Source of the DNA: Spartinivicinus poritis
Lineage (GTDB): Bacteria > Pseudomonadota > Gammaproteobacteria > Pseudomonadales > Zooshikellaceae
Reading direction: 5' to 3'
Assembly (NCBI RefSeq): GCF_028858535.1
Contig: NZ_JAPMOU010000006.1
Location: 1 to 64,000, forward strand
DNA length: 64,000 bases
The notes under the pieces were generated by a model. It searched no databases and was not told where the DNA came from. It saw only the letters and a list, made by a program, of their open reading frames with translations. Position numbers and translations under genes: made by a program. Each line of letters starts with the position of its first letter. Positions within the stretch are counted from its first letter, which is position 1. Below are positions 33,285 to 43,094 of this stretch, piece by piece.

Positions 33285-33968
33285 TTAAGCTTTAGCGCGG
33301 CGATATAAACCAAGTAAGCCTAATGCAATTAATGCAAGAGGTGCTGGGGTTGGTACTGGTACTGGAGGCTTAGGTGGAACAATAGTAGTGTTTCTATTGT
33401 GGAAGTCTATACCATTAATACCAGAGTATTTCCAGTGAGTGATTGTGTTGCCATTGTATTGTGCATTGGGGGTATAGTCTGCATGTACCCAGCCGCCAAT
33501 AGTATTATTGAACTCGATACCACCTAACAGATCGCCTGTCTGGTTACGTAACTTTTCATTGATTTGAGCAACGTTAATGGAGAAGTCTAACGTTTTAGTA
33601 TTTTGGTGATAATTAATTACATTTTCAAAGCGCTGAACGACAGGGTTTTGGTAGTTTGGTCCATTAATGCGATAGCCTTGGTTAACAGTAATAATATTGT
33701 TTTTCAGGTCGATATGCATAAAGCCTGCATTTTTATTGCTAGGGCTGCTGCCACGGTTCACTACAGCCCATAGGCCATCAGTATCGCGAGTTAAGGATGC
33801 TTTGAAAGTGAACTGTTGTAATTGATTGTCGTAAGTGAAGGTAGCCTTTTCAATTGAGTCTTTATTGTTTGGTCTGTTGTGCTTGTTTTGCTCATAAGTA
33901 TAAACAGTTGCTTGAGCTGTTGTTGCTAGAACGCTACCTAGTGCTAATGTTACTAAAGCTTTTTTCAT
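33285..33968 (-). CDS. Secreted protein with PEP-CTERM-like sorting tail
   Basis: A 227-residue exported protein. The signal peptide is KKALVTLALGSVLATTAQA, and the ATG at 33968 is chosen for it; an upstream frame of 30 residues has no signal character. The mature domain is beta-rich with many Asn (YDNQLQQFTFKASLTRDTDG, GGIEFNNTIGGWVHADY). The C terminus is a Pro-rich linker (PPKPPVPVPTPAP) followed by a hydrophobic helix LALIALGLLGL and YRRAKA, the layout of PEP-CTERM anchors cut by an exosortase. No exosortase gene lies in the window. The role is unknown; matrix or surface is inferred. Confidence 0.75.
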   Translation of the reverse strand: MKKALVTLALGSVLATTAQATVYTYEQNKHNRPNNKDSIEKATFTYDNQLQQFTFKASLTRDTDGLWAVVNRGSSPSNKNAGFMHIDLKNNIITVNQGYRINGPNYQNPVVQRFENVINYHQNTKTLDFSINVAQINEKLRNQTGDLLGGIEFNNTIGGWVHADYTPNAQYNGNTITHWKYSGINGIDFHNRNTTIVPPKPPVPVPTPAPLALIALGLLGLYRRAKA

Positions 33969-34701
33969 TTGATTGATAACCTTATAAGAATTTGTCGTGT
34001 ATGCCTTGCATATTGCTGATTTTAATAAAACCGATATACGAGGAAACTTTACTGCCATTGGAGAGCTAGTATTGTGCCAATTATTATAAAACTGGTTTTA
34101 TTTAGTGGCTTATTTTAGTAAACGAGGCACTTAACACATTTTGCCTGATAAAGAGTCTGTAAATGTTTTTGCTATATTTCACAGGACAATATCTACAATA
34201 ATAAGGGATAAATATTGATCAGAATGGGTGTTTTCTGCGTGTAAATGCTTTTGACAAAGCAGAAAATATATGGAACTAAATGAAATAATCGTTATTTATG
34301 CCTCGTGAGTACTTAATTAATAAGCGATTTATTGTGCGCTTGCTCAATTTATATTTCGCTAATGTAAATGAGATGAATAAAAGCTCGTAAAAAATATCGT
34401 CAGTTATCACTTTCATAAACTAACACTCAGTTAAATTCGTCACTGAATGAATGTGCACTGATGTGGCTGAAAAACAGCCAATACTATTAATTATGTTTGT
34501 GTAATATTCTTATTATTCATGAAGTATATGAACTGAATTGCATTGCAACAGCTTGGCTTTATTTGTAATGTGAATTGATTCAAGGATGCCTCTCATAGTT
34601 GCTTATGGCCTCTGCGCAAGTTGACGGGGTTGTGCATAAGACCTGAGACAGTCGACAATTATTAGTTAGAGGTGCCCTCAAGTCGTGAACCAGGAAGGGC
34701 T
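33969..34701. other. Intergenic stretch with a dispersed repeat at its right end
   Basis: No gene was found. TTTTCTGC at 34228 and GCAGAAAA at about 34260 could pair across 20 bases. The family-2 repeat (next entry) fills 34583-34678. The rest is AT-rich and featureless by eye. Confidence 0.5.
34583..34678. repeat. Family-2 dispersed repeat with inverted ends
   Basis: The left end GGATGCCTCTCATAGTTGCT and the right end, read on the other strand as GGGCACCTCTAACTAATAAT, share a CCTCT...AATTG-like core. The same core appears at 46531-46566 (reverse) and 54149-54180 (forward). The right end abuts the Shine-Dalgarno region of the hydrolase gene at 34702. Confidence 0.6.
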
Positions 34702-35565
34702 ATGCAATACCAACAGTATACTCAAGAGTCCCTAGATAGGGACTATAATAACCGCCAAGCAGTGACTAACTTTGATCAAATTCTTTCGTCGTGGCAGGAA
34801 GCCAGTAAAAAAGCACGCCAGTTTTATGTCCACTTTGATGATATTAGGTATGGTCTGTCGAATCGTGAGACACTCGATGTTTTTCCAGCTAAACAGGCAA
34901 ACCAACCGGCTATTTTATTTATTCATGGTGGTTACTGGCAGTCGATGGATAAAAAGTTTTTTCATTTTTTAGCCCCTATATGGGTAGATCGTGGTGTTAA
35001 CTTTATTTTTATTAATTACCCACTTGCACCTCATGAAACCCTTACGGGAATAACTAGTAGTATCCAGCGAGCACTTCACTGGTTTTATCAGCATGCCGCT
35101 GATTACAAAATTAACCCTGATCAGCTATTTCTAATGGGGCATTCAGCGGGTGCCCATTTGGCTAGTTATTTGTTAACGATTGACTGGCAACGGCTTAGCC
35201 CGAAAATTCCTAACAATGTGATAAAAGGTGTCACTGCGCTCAGTGGAATTTATAATTTGACACCCATCCAGCATAGCTTTGTGAATAGTGTTCTAAGGCT
35301 TACTGATGAAGAGGTGAGTCATTATAGTCCTTGTCGGCTGAAGCCATTAACTAACGCTTCGTTATTGTTAGCGGTGGGAGATCAAGAAATTAAAGGGTTT
35401 CACGATCAACAGCAGGTATTTGGGGACAGTTGGCGTAGGTATTTACCAGAGTTAAAAGAAGTCAAAGTTAAAGGAACTAATCACTTTACTATTTTGGATC
35501 AACTTGGTGAAGCTGGCTCACCGCTATTTATTAAAGTGAGCCAGCAGTTAGGGTTACTCAGTTAA
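34702..35565 (+). CDS. Alpha/beta hydrolase (arylformamidase-like esterase)
   Basis: A 287-residue cytosolic hydrolase. The oxyanion motif is HGGYWQSMDKKFFHFLAP, the nucleophile elbow GHSAGAHLASYLL, and the terminal His is in GTNHFTILDQL. The N terminus (QESLDRDYNNRQAV) and this HGGYW motif place it with kynurenine formamidase/BD-FAE-type esterases. A tryptophan-catabolic role is possible but no kyn genes are near. The ATG at 34702 is preceded by AGGAAGG; the GTG at 34672 lies inside a repeat and is rejected. Confidence 0.87.
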   Translation: MQYQQYTQESLDRDYNNRQAVTNFDQILSSWQEASKKARQFYVHFDDIRYGLSNRETLDVFPAKQANQPAILFIHGGYWQSMDKKFFHFLAPIWVDRGVNFIFINYPLAPHETLTGITSSIQRALHWFYQHAADYKINPDQLFLMGHSAGAHLASYLLTIDWQRLSPKIPNNVIKGVTALSGIYNLTPIQHSFVNSVLRLTDEEVSHYSPCRLKPLTNASLLLAVGDQEIKGFHDQQQVFGDSWRRYLPELKEVKVKGTNHFTILDQLGEAGSPLFIKVSQQLGLLS

Positions 35566-35581
35566 GGTTAATGGCTATCTG

Positions 35582-36961
35582 TTATCCATACATTGCTTGT
35601 GGCAGCCATGTAGTTAACCCTGGCCAATAAGCCAATAGAGCTAGCAAAATGAGCTGAATGATAATGTAAGGTGCAACACCTTTATAAATATCTGTGGTGC
35701 ATAAGCCTTTTGGTGCGACCCCTCGTAGATAAAAAAGTGCAAATCCAAAAGGGGGGGTTAAGAATGAAGTTTGTAAGTTAACTGCAATCATTACCCCTAG
35801 CCAAATGGGGTCCAGCCCCATTGCCAACAACACAGGCCCAACAATGGGCACTACTACAAAGGTGATTTCGATAAAATCTAAAATAAAGCCAAGCAAGAAA
35901 ATAACTAACATCACAATAAAAGTGGCAGTAACAACACCACCAGGCATATCGTTAAAAATTTCCTGAATCACCTCATCGCCACCATAGCCTCTGAATACCA
36001 GCGAAAATACAGAGGCGCCGATCAGGATCATAAAGACCATACAGGTGACTTGAGTAGTAGATTGAACAACCGCTTTTAATTGGTTAATACTGAGCTGCTT
36101 TTTGCTTAATGCCAGAATTGTTGCTCCAACTGCCCCTACTGCTGCTGCTTCAGTAGGCGTAGCAAGCCCGCCCAAAATTGAGCCAAGTACAGCAAAAATC
36201 AGTAGCAGTGGGGGGACCAAGCTACCTAGCAGGCTGCTGCTGTCATGAATATCTTCCTTAAGCTGTTTAGTATCAACTGCAGGAGCATGGGCGGGTTTGA
36301 GCACGGCCACTACAAATTGGTAGGCAATGTACATGATTACTAGCAGTAACCCTGGAATAATCGCCCCGACAAATAAATCACCTACAGATACTGTTTTGGG
36401 TGAAAAAATTCCCATATCAATTTGGGCTTGTTGATAGGCACTCGATAAAACATCACCTAATAAAACTAGAGCGATAGAAGGTGGAATAATCTGTCCCAAG
36501 GTACCTGTTGCGCAGATAGTGCCTGAGGCTAAGCTTTTGTTGTAGCCTCTTTTTAGCATGGTGGGTAGTGATAGTAATCCCATGGTTACTACAGTAGCAC
36601 CAACAATACCGGTGCTGGCAGCTAATAACATACCCACTACCGTAACGGAAATACCTAGTCCACCAGGGAAACGGCCAAACAAAAGAGCCATGCTGTTTAG
36701 CAAGTTTTCGGCTATTTTGGACTTTTCCAGCATGACGCCCATAAAGACAAATAAAGGAACAGCCATTAGGGTTTCATTGGTCATGGTGCCATAAAGGCGG
36801 CTTGGTAATGCATTAAGGATAATGGGGTCAAAAGCACCAGTTGCAGAGCCTATGGCTGCAAACGCAATTGCAGTACCTGCTAAGGTAAAGGCGACTGGAT
36901 AGCCCAGTAGTAGCACTCCACAAACAACAGCAAACATCAATAGTGGTATTGCTTCCATCAT
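35582..36961 (-). CDS. TRAP transporter large permease (DctM family)
   Basis: A 459-residue membrane protein with about 12-13 hydrophobic segments and the DctM signatures GTMTNETLMAVPLFVFMGVM, GATVVTMGLLSLPTML, GTICATGTLGQIIPPSIALV and TEAAAVGAVGA. It uses a sodium gradient to import an organic acid or similar solute. Its start overlaps the stop of the small-permease gene by one base (TAATG), which indicates translational coupling. No periplasmic binding protein (DctP) is next to it. Confidence 0.95.
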   Translation of the reverse strand: MMEAIPLLMFAVVCGVLLLGYPVAFTLAGTAIAFAAIGSATGAFDPIILNALPSRLYGTMTNETLMAVPLFVFMGVMLEKSKIAENLLNSMALLFGRFPGGLGISVTVVGMLLAASTGIVGATVVTMGLLSLPTMLKRGYNKSLASGTICATGTLGQIIPPSIALVLLGDVLSSAYQQAQIDMGIFSPKTVSVGDLFVGAIIPGLLLVIMYIAYQFVVAVLKPAHAPAVDTKQLKEDIHDSSSLLGSLVPPLLLIFAVLGSILGGLATPTEAAAVGAVGATILALSKKQLSINQLKAVVQSTTQVTCMVFMILIGASVFSLVFRGYGGDEVIQEIFNDMPGGVVTATFIVMLVIFLLGFILDFIEITFVVVPIVGPVLLAMGLDPIWLGVMIAVNLQTSFLTPPFGFALFYLRGVAPKGLCTTDIYKGVAPYIIIQLILLALLAYWPGLTTWLPQAMYG

Positions 36962-37512
36962 TAGGCAGCCCCCTCATTAACCGACTCATTAGGAGGTGTT
37001 TCCTGGTTTTTTATAATGAGAATTGCGCGAAGAAACTCCCCAATACCTTGCAGAAGCAGGGTGGCTACTAATGCTAAAATAAAGCTTTTCAGTATGAAAA
37101 CTCCAGGCAACCCTCCGGCTTGGCTGGAGCCTTCGTAGATTCGCCAGGACTCAGTGACAAATGTCCAACTCATCCAACCAATAAATAACACCACTGGAAT
37201 AAGTAAAAATAAACTGCCAAAGCAATTGACCAGTGCTTGGGTCTTAGGTTTGAAGTGACAATAGAAAATATCAACTCGCACATGCCCATTATGCTTAAGG
37301 GTATAGCCGCAGGCGACTAGGAAGATAAAGGAGTGCACGTAAATGGCAGACTCCTGAAAGGCAATTGAGCCAAAACCAAAGCCATAACGTAAAACCACTA
37401 CCACAAATACAATGGCCATTAATAGCAGGTTAAACCATGCGGTAAAATTGCCAATTGCTTCTGTGATTCGGTCTATGATGGCAACAACATTAGTTATCTT
37501 TTTAATGCTCAT
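36961..37512 (-). CDS. TRAP transporter small permease (DctQ family)
   Basis: A 183-residue membrane protein with four hydrophobic helices and the DctQ features FQESAIYVHSFIFLVACGYT, LKHNGHVRVDIFY and a Trp-rich third segment (GWMSWTFVTESWRIYEGSSQ). It partners the DctM-type permease immediately downstream. In most TRAP operons dctP precedes it; here the upstream 370 bases hold no gene and pstS is divergent. The binding protein must be encoded elsewhere, or may have been lost. Confidence 0.92.
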   Translation of the reverse strand: MSIKKITNVVAIIDRITEAIGNFTAWFNLLLMAIVFVVVVLRYGFGFGSIAFQESAIYVHSFIFLVACGYTLKHNGHVRVDIFYCHFKPKTQALVNCFGSLFLLIPVVLFIGWMSWTFVTESWRIYEGSSQAGGLPGVFILKSFILALVATLLLQGIGEFLRAILIIKNQETPPNESVNEGAA

Positions 37513-37795
37513 CTGACACCTATACTGAGTACTTAAGTAGCATTGAGTGCTCTTATATATTGTTGTTTATTGTTTCCAGTACTGAATGGCAAACGCCAGC
37601 AGTAATCCCTGGGTAATTATCCTGGCCAGTATACCAAGTTATTAGACATTAGCGATTTGTAGAACACTTTAACGAGGGCTTGTGCAAATCAAAACTAGTT
37701 TAGGAAAAGTGAAGTGGTAAATGGGGAGACTGTTAATCCATAAAATGACCAATATGCGACAAGTTAGTGACGTGTTGTTGATTTTTTATTCATAC

Positions 37796-37829
37796 CTTTA
37801 ACAAAAACGTCATATTTACTCCATATAGT
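37796..37829 (+). promoter_or_regulatory. Candidate PHO box and -10 of pstS
   Basis: CTTTAAC-AAAA-ACGTCAT (37796-37813) matches the PhoB box plan of two CTGTMAY-like heptamers spaced by four AT bases. A TATAGT hexamer (37824-37829) lies 10 bases on, the usual place for the -10. A third half-site-like ACTCCAT follows. The pstS ATG is about 55 bases downstream. The remaining 37513-37795 stretch holds nothing recognised. Confidence 0.65.
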
Positions 37830-37884
37830 TAACACCACTTAGATTAATACTGTGCCGGGAAAACAAATCTATTAGGAGCATGTG

Positions 37885-38862
37885 ATGAAATTGAATAGCA
37901 TTCTTCCAGCTGCTGCCCTAGTTGCGGTAGGCACGATGAGTGGGCTAACCCAGGCTGCTCAAGAAGTAGACCCTAAAATAACTAGCTACACTAAGGCCAG
38001 CGGTGTTTCTGGTAACTTATCAAGTGTTGGCTCTGATACCCTGGCTAACTTGATGACCTTATGGGCAGAAGAGTTCAAGCGAGTCTATCCGAATGTTAAT
38101 ATCCAAATTCAAGCAGCAGGTTCATCAACCGCCCCACCCGCTTTAACGGAAGGAACTGCTAACTTAGGGCCGATGAGCCGTAAGATGAAAGATAAAGAGC
38201 TGGAAGCATTTGAGAAAAAATATGGCTATAAGCCAACCGCAATTCCAGTTGCTATCGATGCGCTAGCGGTATTTGTTAACAAAGATAATCCCATTAAAGG
38301 CTTAACCATCAAACAGGTTGATGCGATTTTCTCTACTACCCGTAAATGTGGTCATAAAGAAGATATTAATACCTGGGGTAAAGCAGGCTTAAATGGCCCA
38401 TGGGAAAAGCGCGATATCCAGTTATTTGGCCGTAACTCTGTATCTGGCACATATGGCTACTATAAAAAGAAAGCCCTTTGTAAAGGTGACTTCAAAAATA
38501 ATGTAAATGAGCAGCCAGGATCAGCTTCAGTCGTTCAGTCGATAAGTGCTTCTATTAATAGTATCGGTTACTCAGGTATCGGCTATAAAACATCAAGTGT
38601 CCGTACGGTACCACTTGCCAAGAAAGATGGGCAGCCGTTTATTGAAGCGACACCTGAAAACGCGGCTAAAGGCTCTTATCCGCTTTCTCGATTCCTGTAT
38701 GTTTATGTAAACAAGCAGCCAAATAAACCACTGTCACCACTGGATCGAGAGTTTTTTAAGCTGGTTTTATCAAAACAAGGTCAGGAAGTTGTAATAAAAG
38801 ATGGTTATATTCCTCTGCCTGCCAAAGTAGTTGAAAAGCAGCTGAAGAAGTTAGGTGTTTAA
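37885..38862 (+). CDS. pstS: Phosphate-binding protein PstS
   Basis: A 325-residue periplasmic phosphate receptor. A signal peptide ([18 protein letters not shown]) is followed by the phosphate-site motifs [30 protein letters not shown]-like and [14 protein letters not shown]. These belong to the longer PstS form found in Pseudomonas/Vibrio relatives. The ATG at 37885 is 6 bases after AGGAG; a GTG one codon earlier is possible. It is the first gene of the pst cluster but is separated from pstC by its own terminator-like hairpin, consistent with higher expression. Confidence 0.95.
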   Translation: MKLNSILPAAALVAVGTMSGLTQAAQEVDPKITSYTKASGVSGNLSSVGSDTLANLMTLWAEEFKRVYPNVNIQIQAAGSSTAPPALTEGTANLGPMSRKMKDKELEAFEKKYGYKPTAIPVAIDALAVFVNKDNPIKGLTIKQVDAIFSTTRKCGHKEDINTWGKAGLNGPWEKRDIQLFGRNSVSGTYGYYKKKALCKGDFKNNVNEQPGSASVVQSISASINSIGYSGIGYKTSSVRTVPLAKKDGQPFIEATPENAAKGSYPLSRFLYVYVNKQPNKPLSPLDREFFKLVLSKQGQEVVIKDGYIPLPAKVVEKQLKKLGV

Positions 38863-38933
38863 TCTCGTACACCTCTTCTAGCCGAAAGCTTTGATGTAGG
38901 CTATCTAGAGAAATAAGTGAAAACAAAGTGTAA

Positions 38934-38974
38934 GCCGAGTGTTATTTAAGATAGCGCTCGGTTAATTTGTTTTT
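38934..38974 (+). terminator. Terminator or attenuator after pstS
   Basis: GCCGAGTG and CGCTCGGT form an 8-bp stem with two G-T pairs around a 13-base loop, followed by TAATTTGTTTTT. It would limit readthrough from pstS into pstC. Confidence 0.65.
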
Positions 38975-39027
38975 ATCGAAACTCAAAAATACAGCTTGTG
39001 AATATTTCAACACTGCTCTTCATTAGA

Positions 39028-39045
39028 CTGTAATATATTTGTAAT
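39028..39045 (+). promoter_or_regulatory. Candidate PHO box upstream of pstC
   Basis: CTGTAAT-ATAT-TTGTAAT has one mismatch to the CTGTMAY-AWAW-CTGTMAY plan. It ends only 23 bases before the pstC ATG, which would leave a very short leader, so the match is good but the position is tight. Confidence 0.5.
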
Positions 39046-39068
39046 AATCAGCCTCTATCGTACCTGCC

Positions 39069-41363
39069 ATGAATGAGCAAACCACATACACACCAAATAT
39101 TGATTTAAACACGGCAAGTGCCAAACGTTATCGGCGTTTACGTCACTTTAAAGATATCTTTGCTAAGTGGGGTGTCGCTATTGGAGGCATTGGAGTCATT
39201 GTCGCCATACTGTTGATATTTCTCTACTTAATGTATGAGGTCATGCCGCTGTTTAAGTCAGCATCTATCGAAAAAATCAGCCAATATTCGGTACCTGTAG
39301 TAGAAGTAGAAAACGGGGCTGAGGAGCAAGCTAAAACCCTTTATCTCAGCATGGAGGAGCAGGCGGAGATAGGTCTGAGGGTTGATAGTGCAGGGAATGC
39401 TATCTTTTTTAGAACCCATTCAGGCGAAATACTAAAAAAGCATGCTGTACCCATACCTGCAAATAACACGATAACGGCTATAGCTGAGGCAGGACCTGGG
39501 ACTGATGAGCTTGCTTTAGGGTTCAGTAATGGTGAAACATTAGTTTTTAAGCATGAGTATACTGTGAGTTATGGTGAAGACAATCAACGCTTGATCGAGC
39601 CATCTATTCAATATCCTTATGGTAAAGAGCCAGTGGTATTATCTAAAAATGGTGATGCAATTACCCATATTGCTATTCGTGACACAGAAGAGTCTCTTGC
39701 CATTGCTGGTGCAACAGATAGCAAGCTGCTGCTCAATATTCTCAATAAAGAAGAAGATTTTCTAACAGAAGAAATTACGTTTGAGGAGGAGCACTTAGAG
39801 CTGCCAAAAATTACTGGAGATATTAAAGGGTTGTTGATTGATCCTGAGCAACGCTGGCTTTATGTGTTAATTGATCAAGCACAGCTGGCAATTTTGAATA
39901 TTGCAGATCGAAATACTCCAAAAATTAACAGTGTGTTAGATGTTACCAGTGGTGAATATCAATTATCGCAAGCAAAATTATTGCTTGGTGGCGTCTCTTT
40001 ATTATTAGGAGATAGTGGCGGCAATATCTCTCAATGGTTTCTTGTTAGAGATAAAGACAGCGAATGGCGTCTAGAGCGAATTAGGGACTTTAAATTAGCA
40101 AATAATAACATAACAAGTATTGCCCCTGAACATCGCCGAAAAGGGTTTTTGGTTGCAGACGATCAAGGACAGATTGGTATTTACAACACAACAGCCCGTC
40201 GCACATTAATTAATGAACAAATCAGTGAAAAGCCAATTGCTTGGTTAGCAGTTTCTCCTCGTGGCAAAGCATTTTTAGCTGAAGATCAAAATGGTCAGGT
40301 GAGTTTCTGGAGTGTTGATAATGAGCATCCAGAAGTTTCTTGGTCGGTGCTATGGGATGAAGTATGGTATGAAGACTATGACAAGCCTGATTATATTTGG
40401 CAGTCATCAGCATCTACCAACGACTTTGAGCCAAAGATGAGCTTAATGCCATTAGCATTTGGTACCCTAAAAGCAGCGTTTTACGCAATGTTGCTCGCTA
40501 CACCACTGGCAATTTGTGGCGCAATTTATACCGCTTATTTTATGGCACCTGCCATGCGTCGAAAAGTTAAACCAGTAATTGAGTTAATGGAAGCATTGCC
40601 TACGGTTATTCTCGGATTTCTGGCTGGACTTTGGCTTGCACCGTTTGTAGAAGACCACTTAACAGGAATTTTTGCCTTACTCATTGTGGTTCCAATAGGC
40701 TTTTTATTGGTTTCATTTGGTTGGCATCAACTACCGGATAATATTAGACATCGAGTGCCGGATGGTTGGCAGCCATTATTATTAATTCCAATAGTCATTA
40801 TTTTAAGCTGGTTAGCTATTAGCATGAGCGCCACGATGGAAGGCCTGTTTTTTGGTGGTGATATGCGTAGTTGGTTGGGTGAACAGGGTATTAGTTTTGA
40901 CCAGCGTAATGCACTTGTTGTTGGCTTAGCTATGGGATTTGCAGTAATCCCAACGATTTTCTCGATCACTGAAGATGCTATTTTCAGTGTCCCCAAACAT
41001 TTAAGTTATGGTTCTTTAGCATTAGGAGCAACCCCTTGGCAAACCTTAACTCGGGTTGTTCTGTTAACCGCAAGCCCAGGTATTTTTTCTGCTGTCATGA
41101 TTGGCATGGGTAGAGCTGTGGGAGAAACGATGATTGTACTAATGGCAACAGGTAATACCCCCATAATGGATGTCAACATTTTTGAGGGAATGCGTACTTT
41201 GGCGGCCAATATTGCTGTGGAAATGCCGGAATCTGAAGTAGGTAGTTCTCATTACCGGGTATTATTTTTAGCTGCACTAGTGCTGTTTTTATTTACCTTT
41301 GTTGTTAACACTATGGCTGAAATGATTCGTCATCGGCTTAGAAAACGTTACAGCTCGCTATAA
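39069..41363 (+). CDS. pstC: Phosphate ABC transporter permease PstC (long form)
   Basis: A 764-residue inner-membrane permease, more than twice E. coli PstC. Residues about 1-60 hold the first membrane helix. A long periplasmic insert of repeated beta-strand segments (about 60-440, propeller-like) follows, and then the transport domain: MSLMPLAFGTLKAAFYAMLL, IELMEALPTVILGFLAGLWL, and the coupling motif LGATPWQTLTRVVLLTASPG. The long form is typical of Pseudomonas-type relatives. It works with PstA, PstB and PstS in high-affinity phosphate import. Confidence 0.94.
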   Translation: MNEQTTYTPNIDLNTASAKRYRRLRHFKDIFAKWGVAIGGIGVIVAILLIFLYLMYEVMPLFKSASIEKISQYSVPVVEVENGAEEQAKTLYLSMEEQAEIGLRVDSAGNAIFFRTHSGEILKKHAVPIPANNTITAIAEAGPGTDELALGFSNGETLVFKHEYTVSYGEDNQRLIEPSIQYPYGKEPVVLSKNGDAITHIAIRDTEESLAIAGATDSKLLLNILNKEEDFLTEEITFEEEHLELPKITGDIKGLLIDPEQRWLYVLIDQAQLAILNIADRNTPKINSVLDVTSGEYQLSQAKLLLGGVSLLLGDSGGNISQWFLVRDKDSEWRLERIRDFKLANNNITSIAPEHRRKGFLVADDQGQIGIYNTTARRTLINEQISEKPIAWLAVSPRGKAFLAEDQNGQVSFWSVDNEHPEVSWSVLWDEVWYEDYDKPDYIWQSSASTNDFEPKMSLMPLAFGTLKAAFYAMLLATPLAICGAIYTAYFMAPAMRRKVKPVIELMEALPTVILGFLAGLWLAPFVEDHLTGIFALLIVVPIGFLLVSFGWHQLPDNIRHRVPDGWQPLLLIPIVIILSWLAISMSATMEGLFFGGDMRSWLGEQGISFDQRNALVVGLAMGFAVIPTIFSITEDAIFSVPKHLSYGSLALGATPWQTLTRVVLLTASPGIFSAVMIGMGRAVGETMIVLMATGNTPIMDVNIFEGMRTLAANIAVEMPESEVGSSHYRVLFLAALVLFLFTFVVNTMAEMIRHRLRKRYSSL

Positions 41364-41384
41364 CAGTTGAGATAGGTGAAAGTG

Positions 41385-43055
41385 ATGCGTATCTCCTTAC
41401 AAAAATGGTACCGAAGTGGCGAACCTTGGGTTTGGCTGAACGCTGGTGCCGTAGCCATCAGCATTGTTATGGTGGTGGGTTTATTAGCATTAATTGCCGT
41501 AAGAGGCATGGGGCATTTTTGGCCTGCTGCTATTATGCAAGCCAATTATGAGCTACCTGGTACTGAAAGCCGGTTGGTTGCTGGTGAAGAAGTTGATCAT
41601 GAAGAAGTCCCTATAAAGCAGCTTAAAAATGCAGGCGTACCCATTATAGAGGGTATCGAAACCATGCAACGAACGCTGCTAAAAGTGGGTAATCGTGATT
41701 TGACCAATGCTGATTTTCAGTGGGTAGTCGCTAATTATTTAACTAATATAGAATACCCTGAAGAAGTTATGGCAATAGAGCGCCGAGAGTGGGGTAATTT
41801 TTATGGTTACTTAAGAGCAGTGAAACAGGATGGAGAATTAATAGCAGGTGCCAACGACGCAGAGCTATGGAGTATTTTCCAGCAGCGGATTGAGCGGGCA
41901 TTAACGATTTACGACGATATTTATGAAATTGAAAAACATGATATTGGTGCAATAAACTCTGAGCTGGAAAGGTTAAGGTTACAGCAGCGTCGGTTGGAGT
42001 TGGACAATGAATTAACGCCAACTCGGTTAGCCGATATCAAGGCTCAAGAAGCAGAACTACAAGCACAATATAAACAACTTGAGAAGAAGTTAGCTAAATT
42101 ACATGTTTCCTTTCAGCGTGACAGTATTGTTGTTGACTCTGTTGATGGAAACACCACTGAAATATCACTGGCTAAAATTGTTAGGGCATATAAGCCTAAT
42201 GCCATGAGCCTTTGGCAAAAAATAGCCTTTTATGGTGATAAAGTGTGGGAGTTTGTTAGTGATGACCCCCGTGAGGCTAATACCGAAGGCGGTATTTTCC
42301 CAGCCATTTTTGGCACAGTAATGATGGTTATTCTGATGTCAGTTATGGTAACGCCATTTGGCGTTATCGCTGCAGTTTACTTACGAGAATATGCTAGCCA
42401 AGGTGCCATTACCCGAACGATCCGAATTGCTGTGAATAATCTAGCGGGTGTGCCATCTATTGTTTATGGCGTGTTTGGTTTAGGCTTTTTTGTTTATTTT
42501 CTTGGCTCTAATATCGATCAGCTATTTTTTCCTGAGGCATTGCCTTCGCCAACTTTTGGTACCCCAGGGTTACTATGGGCTTCTATTACCTTGGCACTAC
42601 TCACTTTACCGGTTGTGATTGTTGCAACGGAAGAAGGCTTATCGCGTATTCCAAGGGCTGTGCGTGAAGGTAGCCTGGCGCTTGGAGCAACCAAGGCTGA
42701 AACTTTGTGGCGAGTTGTACTACCAATGGCTAGTCCTGCTATGATGACGGGCTTAATCCTGGCTGTAGCAAGGGCTGCAGGTGAGGTGGCACCTTTAATG
42801 TTAGTGGGGGTGGTGAAATTAGCTCCTTCACTACCGCTGGATGGCAACTATCCTTATTTACATCTAGACCAGAAGTTTATGCATCTGGGCTTCCATATTT
42901 ATGATGTAGGTTTCCAAAGCCCCAATGTGGAAGCGGCTCGCCCATTAGTTTATGCCACAGCGTTGTTATTGGTCATTGTGATTGCTGTATTAAATTTATC
43001 GGCTGTCGCAATTCGTAATCATTTACGTGAAAAATATAAATCGTTAGAAGTCTAA
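41385..43055 (+). CDS. pstA: Phosphate ABC transporter permease PstA (long form)
   Basis: A 556-residue permease. The first membrane helix (VWLNAGAVAISIVMVVGLLA) is followed by a periplasmic region with a coiled-coil stretch (SELERLRLQQRRLELDN, ADIKAQEAELQAQYKQLEKK). The permease core has FGTVMMVILMSVMVTPFGV, NNLAGVPSIVYGVFGLGF and LGATKAETLWRVVLPMASPA. The ATG at 41385 sits 6 bases after AGGTGA; GTG at 41376 is an alternative. It lies 21 bases after pstC, in one operon, but is separated from pstB by an inserted repeat. Confidence 0.93.
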   Translation: MRISLQKWYRSGEPWVWLNAGAVAISIVMVVGLLALIAVRGMGHFWPAAIMQANYELPGTESRLVAGEEVDHEEVPIKQLKNAGVPIIEGIETMQRTLLKVGNRDLTNADFQWVVANYLTNIEYPEEVMAIERREWGNFYGYLRAVKQDGELIAGANDAELWSIFQQRIERALTIYDDIYEIEKHDIGAINSELERLRLQQRRLELDNELTPTRLADIKAQEAELQAQYKQLEKKLAKLHVSFQRDSIVVDSVDGNTTEISLAKIVRAYKPNAMSLWQKIAFYGDKVWEFVSDDPREANTEGGIFPAIFGTVMMVILMSVMVTPFGVIAAVYLREYASQGAITRTIRIAVNNLAGVPSIVYGVFGLGFFVYFLGSNIDQLFFPEALPSPTFGTPGLLWASITLALLTLPVVIVATEEGLSRIPRAVREGSLALGATKAETLWRVVLPMASPAMMTGLILAVARAAGEVAPLMLVGVVKLAPSLPLDGNYPYLHLDQKFMHLGFHIYDVGFQSPNVEAARPLVYATALLLVIVIAVLNLSAVAIRNHLREKYKSLEV

Positions 43056-43094
43056 CTGTCGCATTCTTAAATTATTATTGAATACGACACTAGC

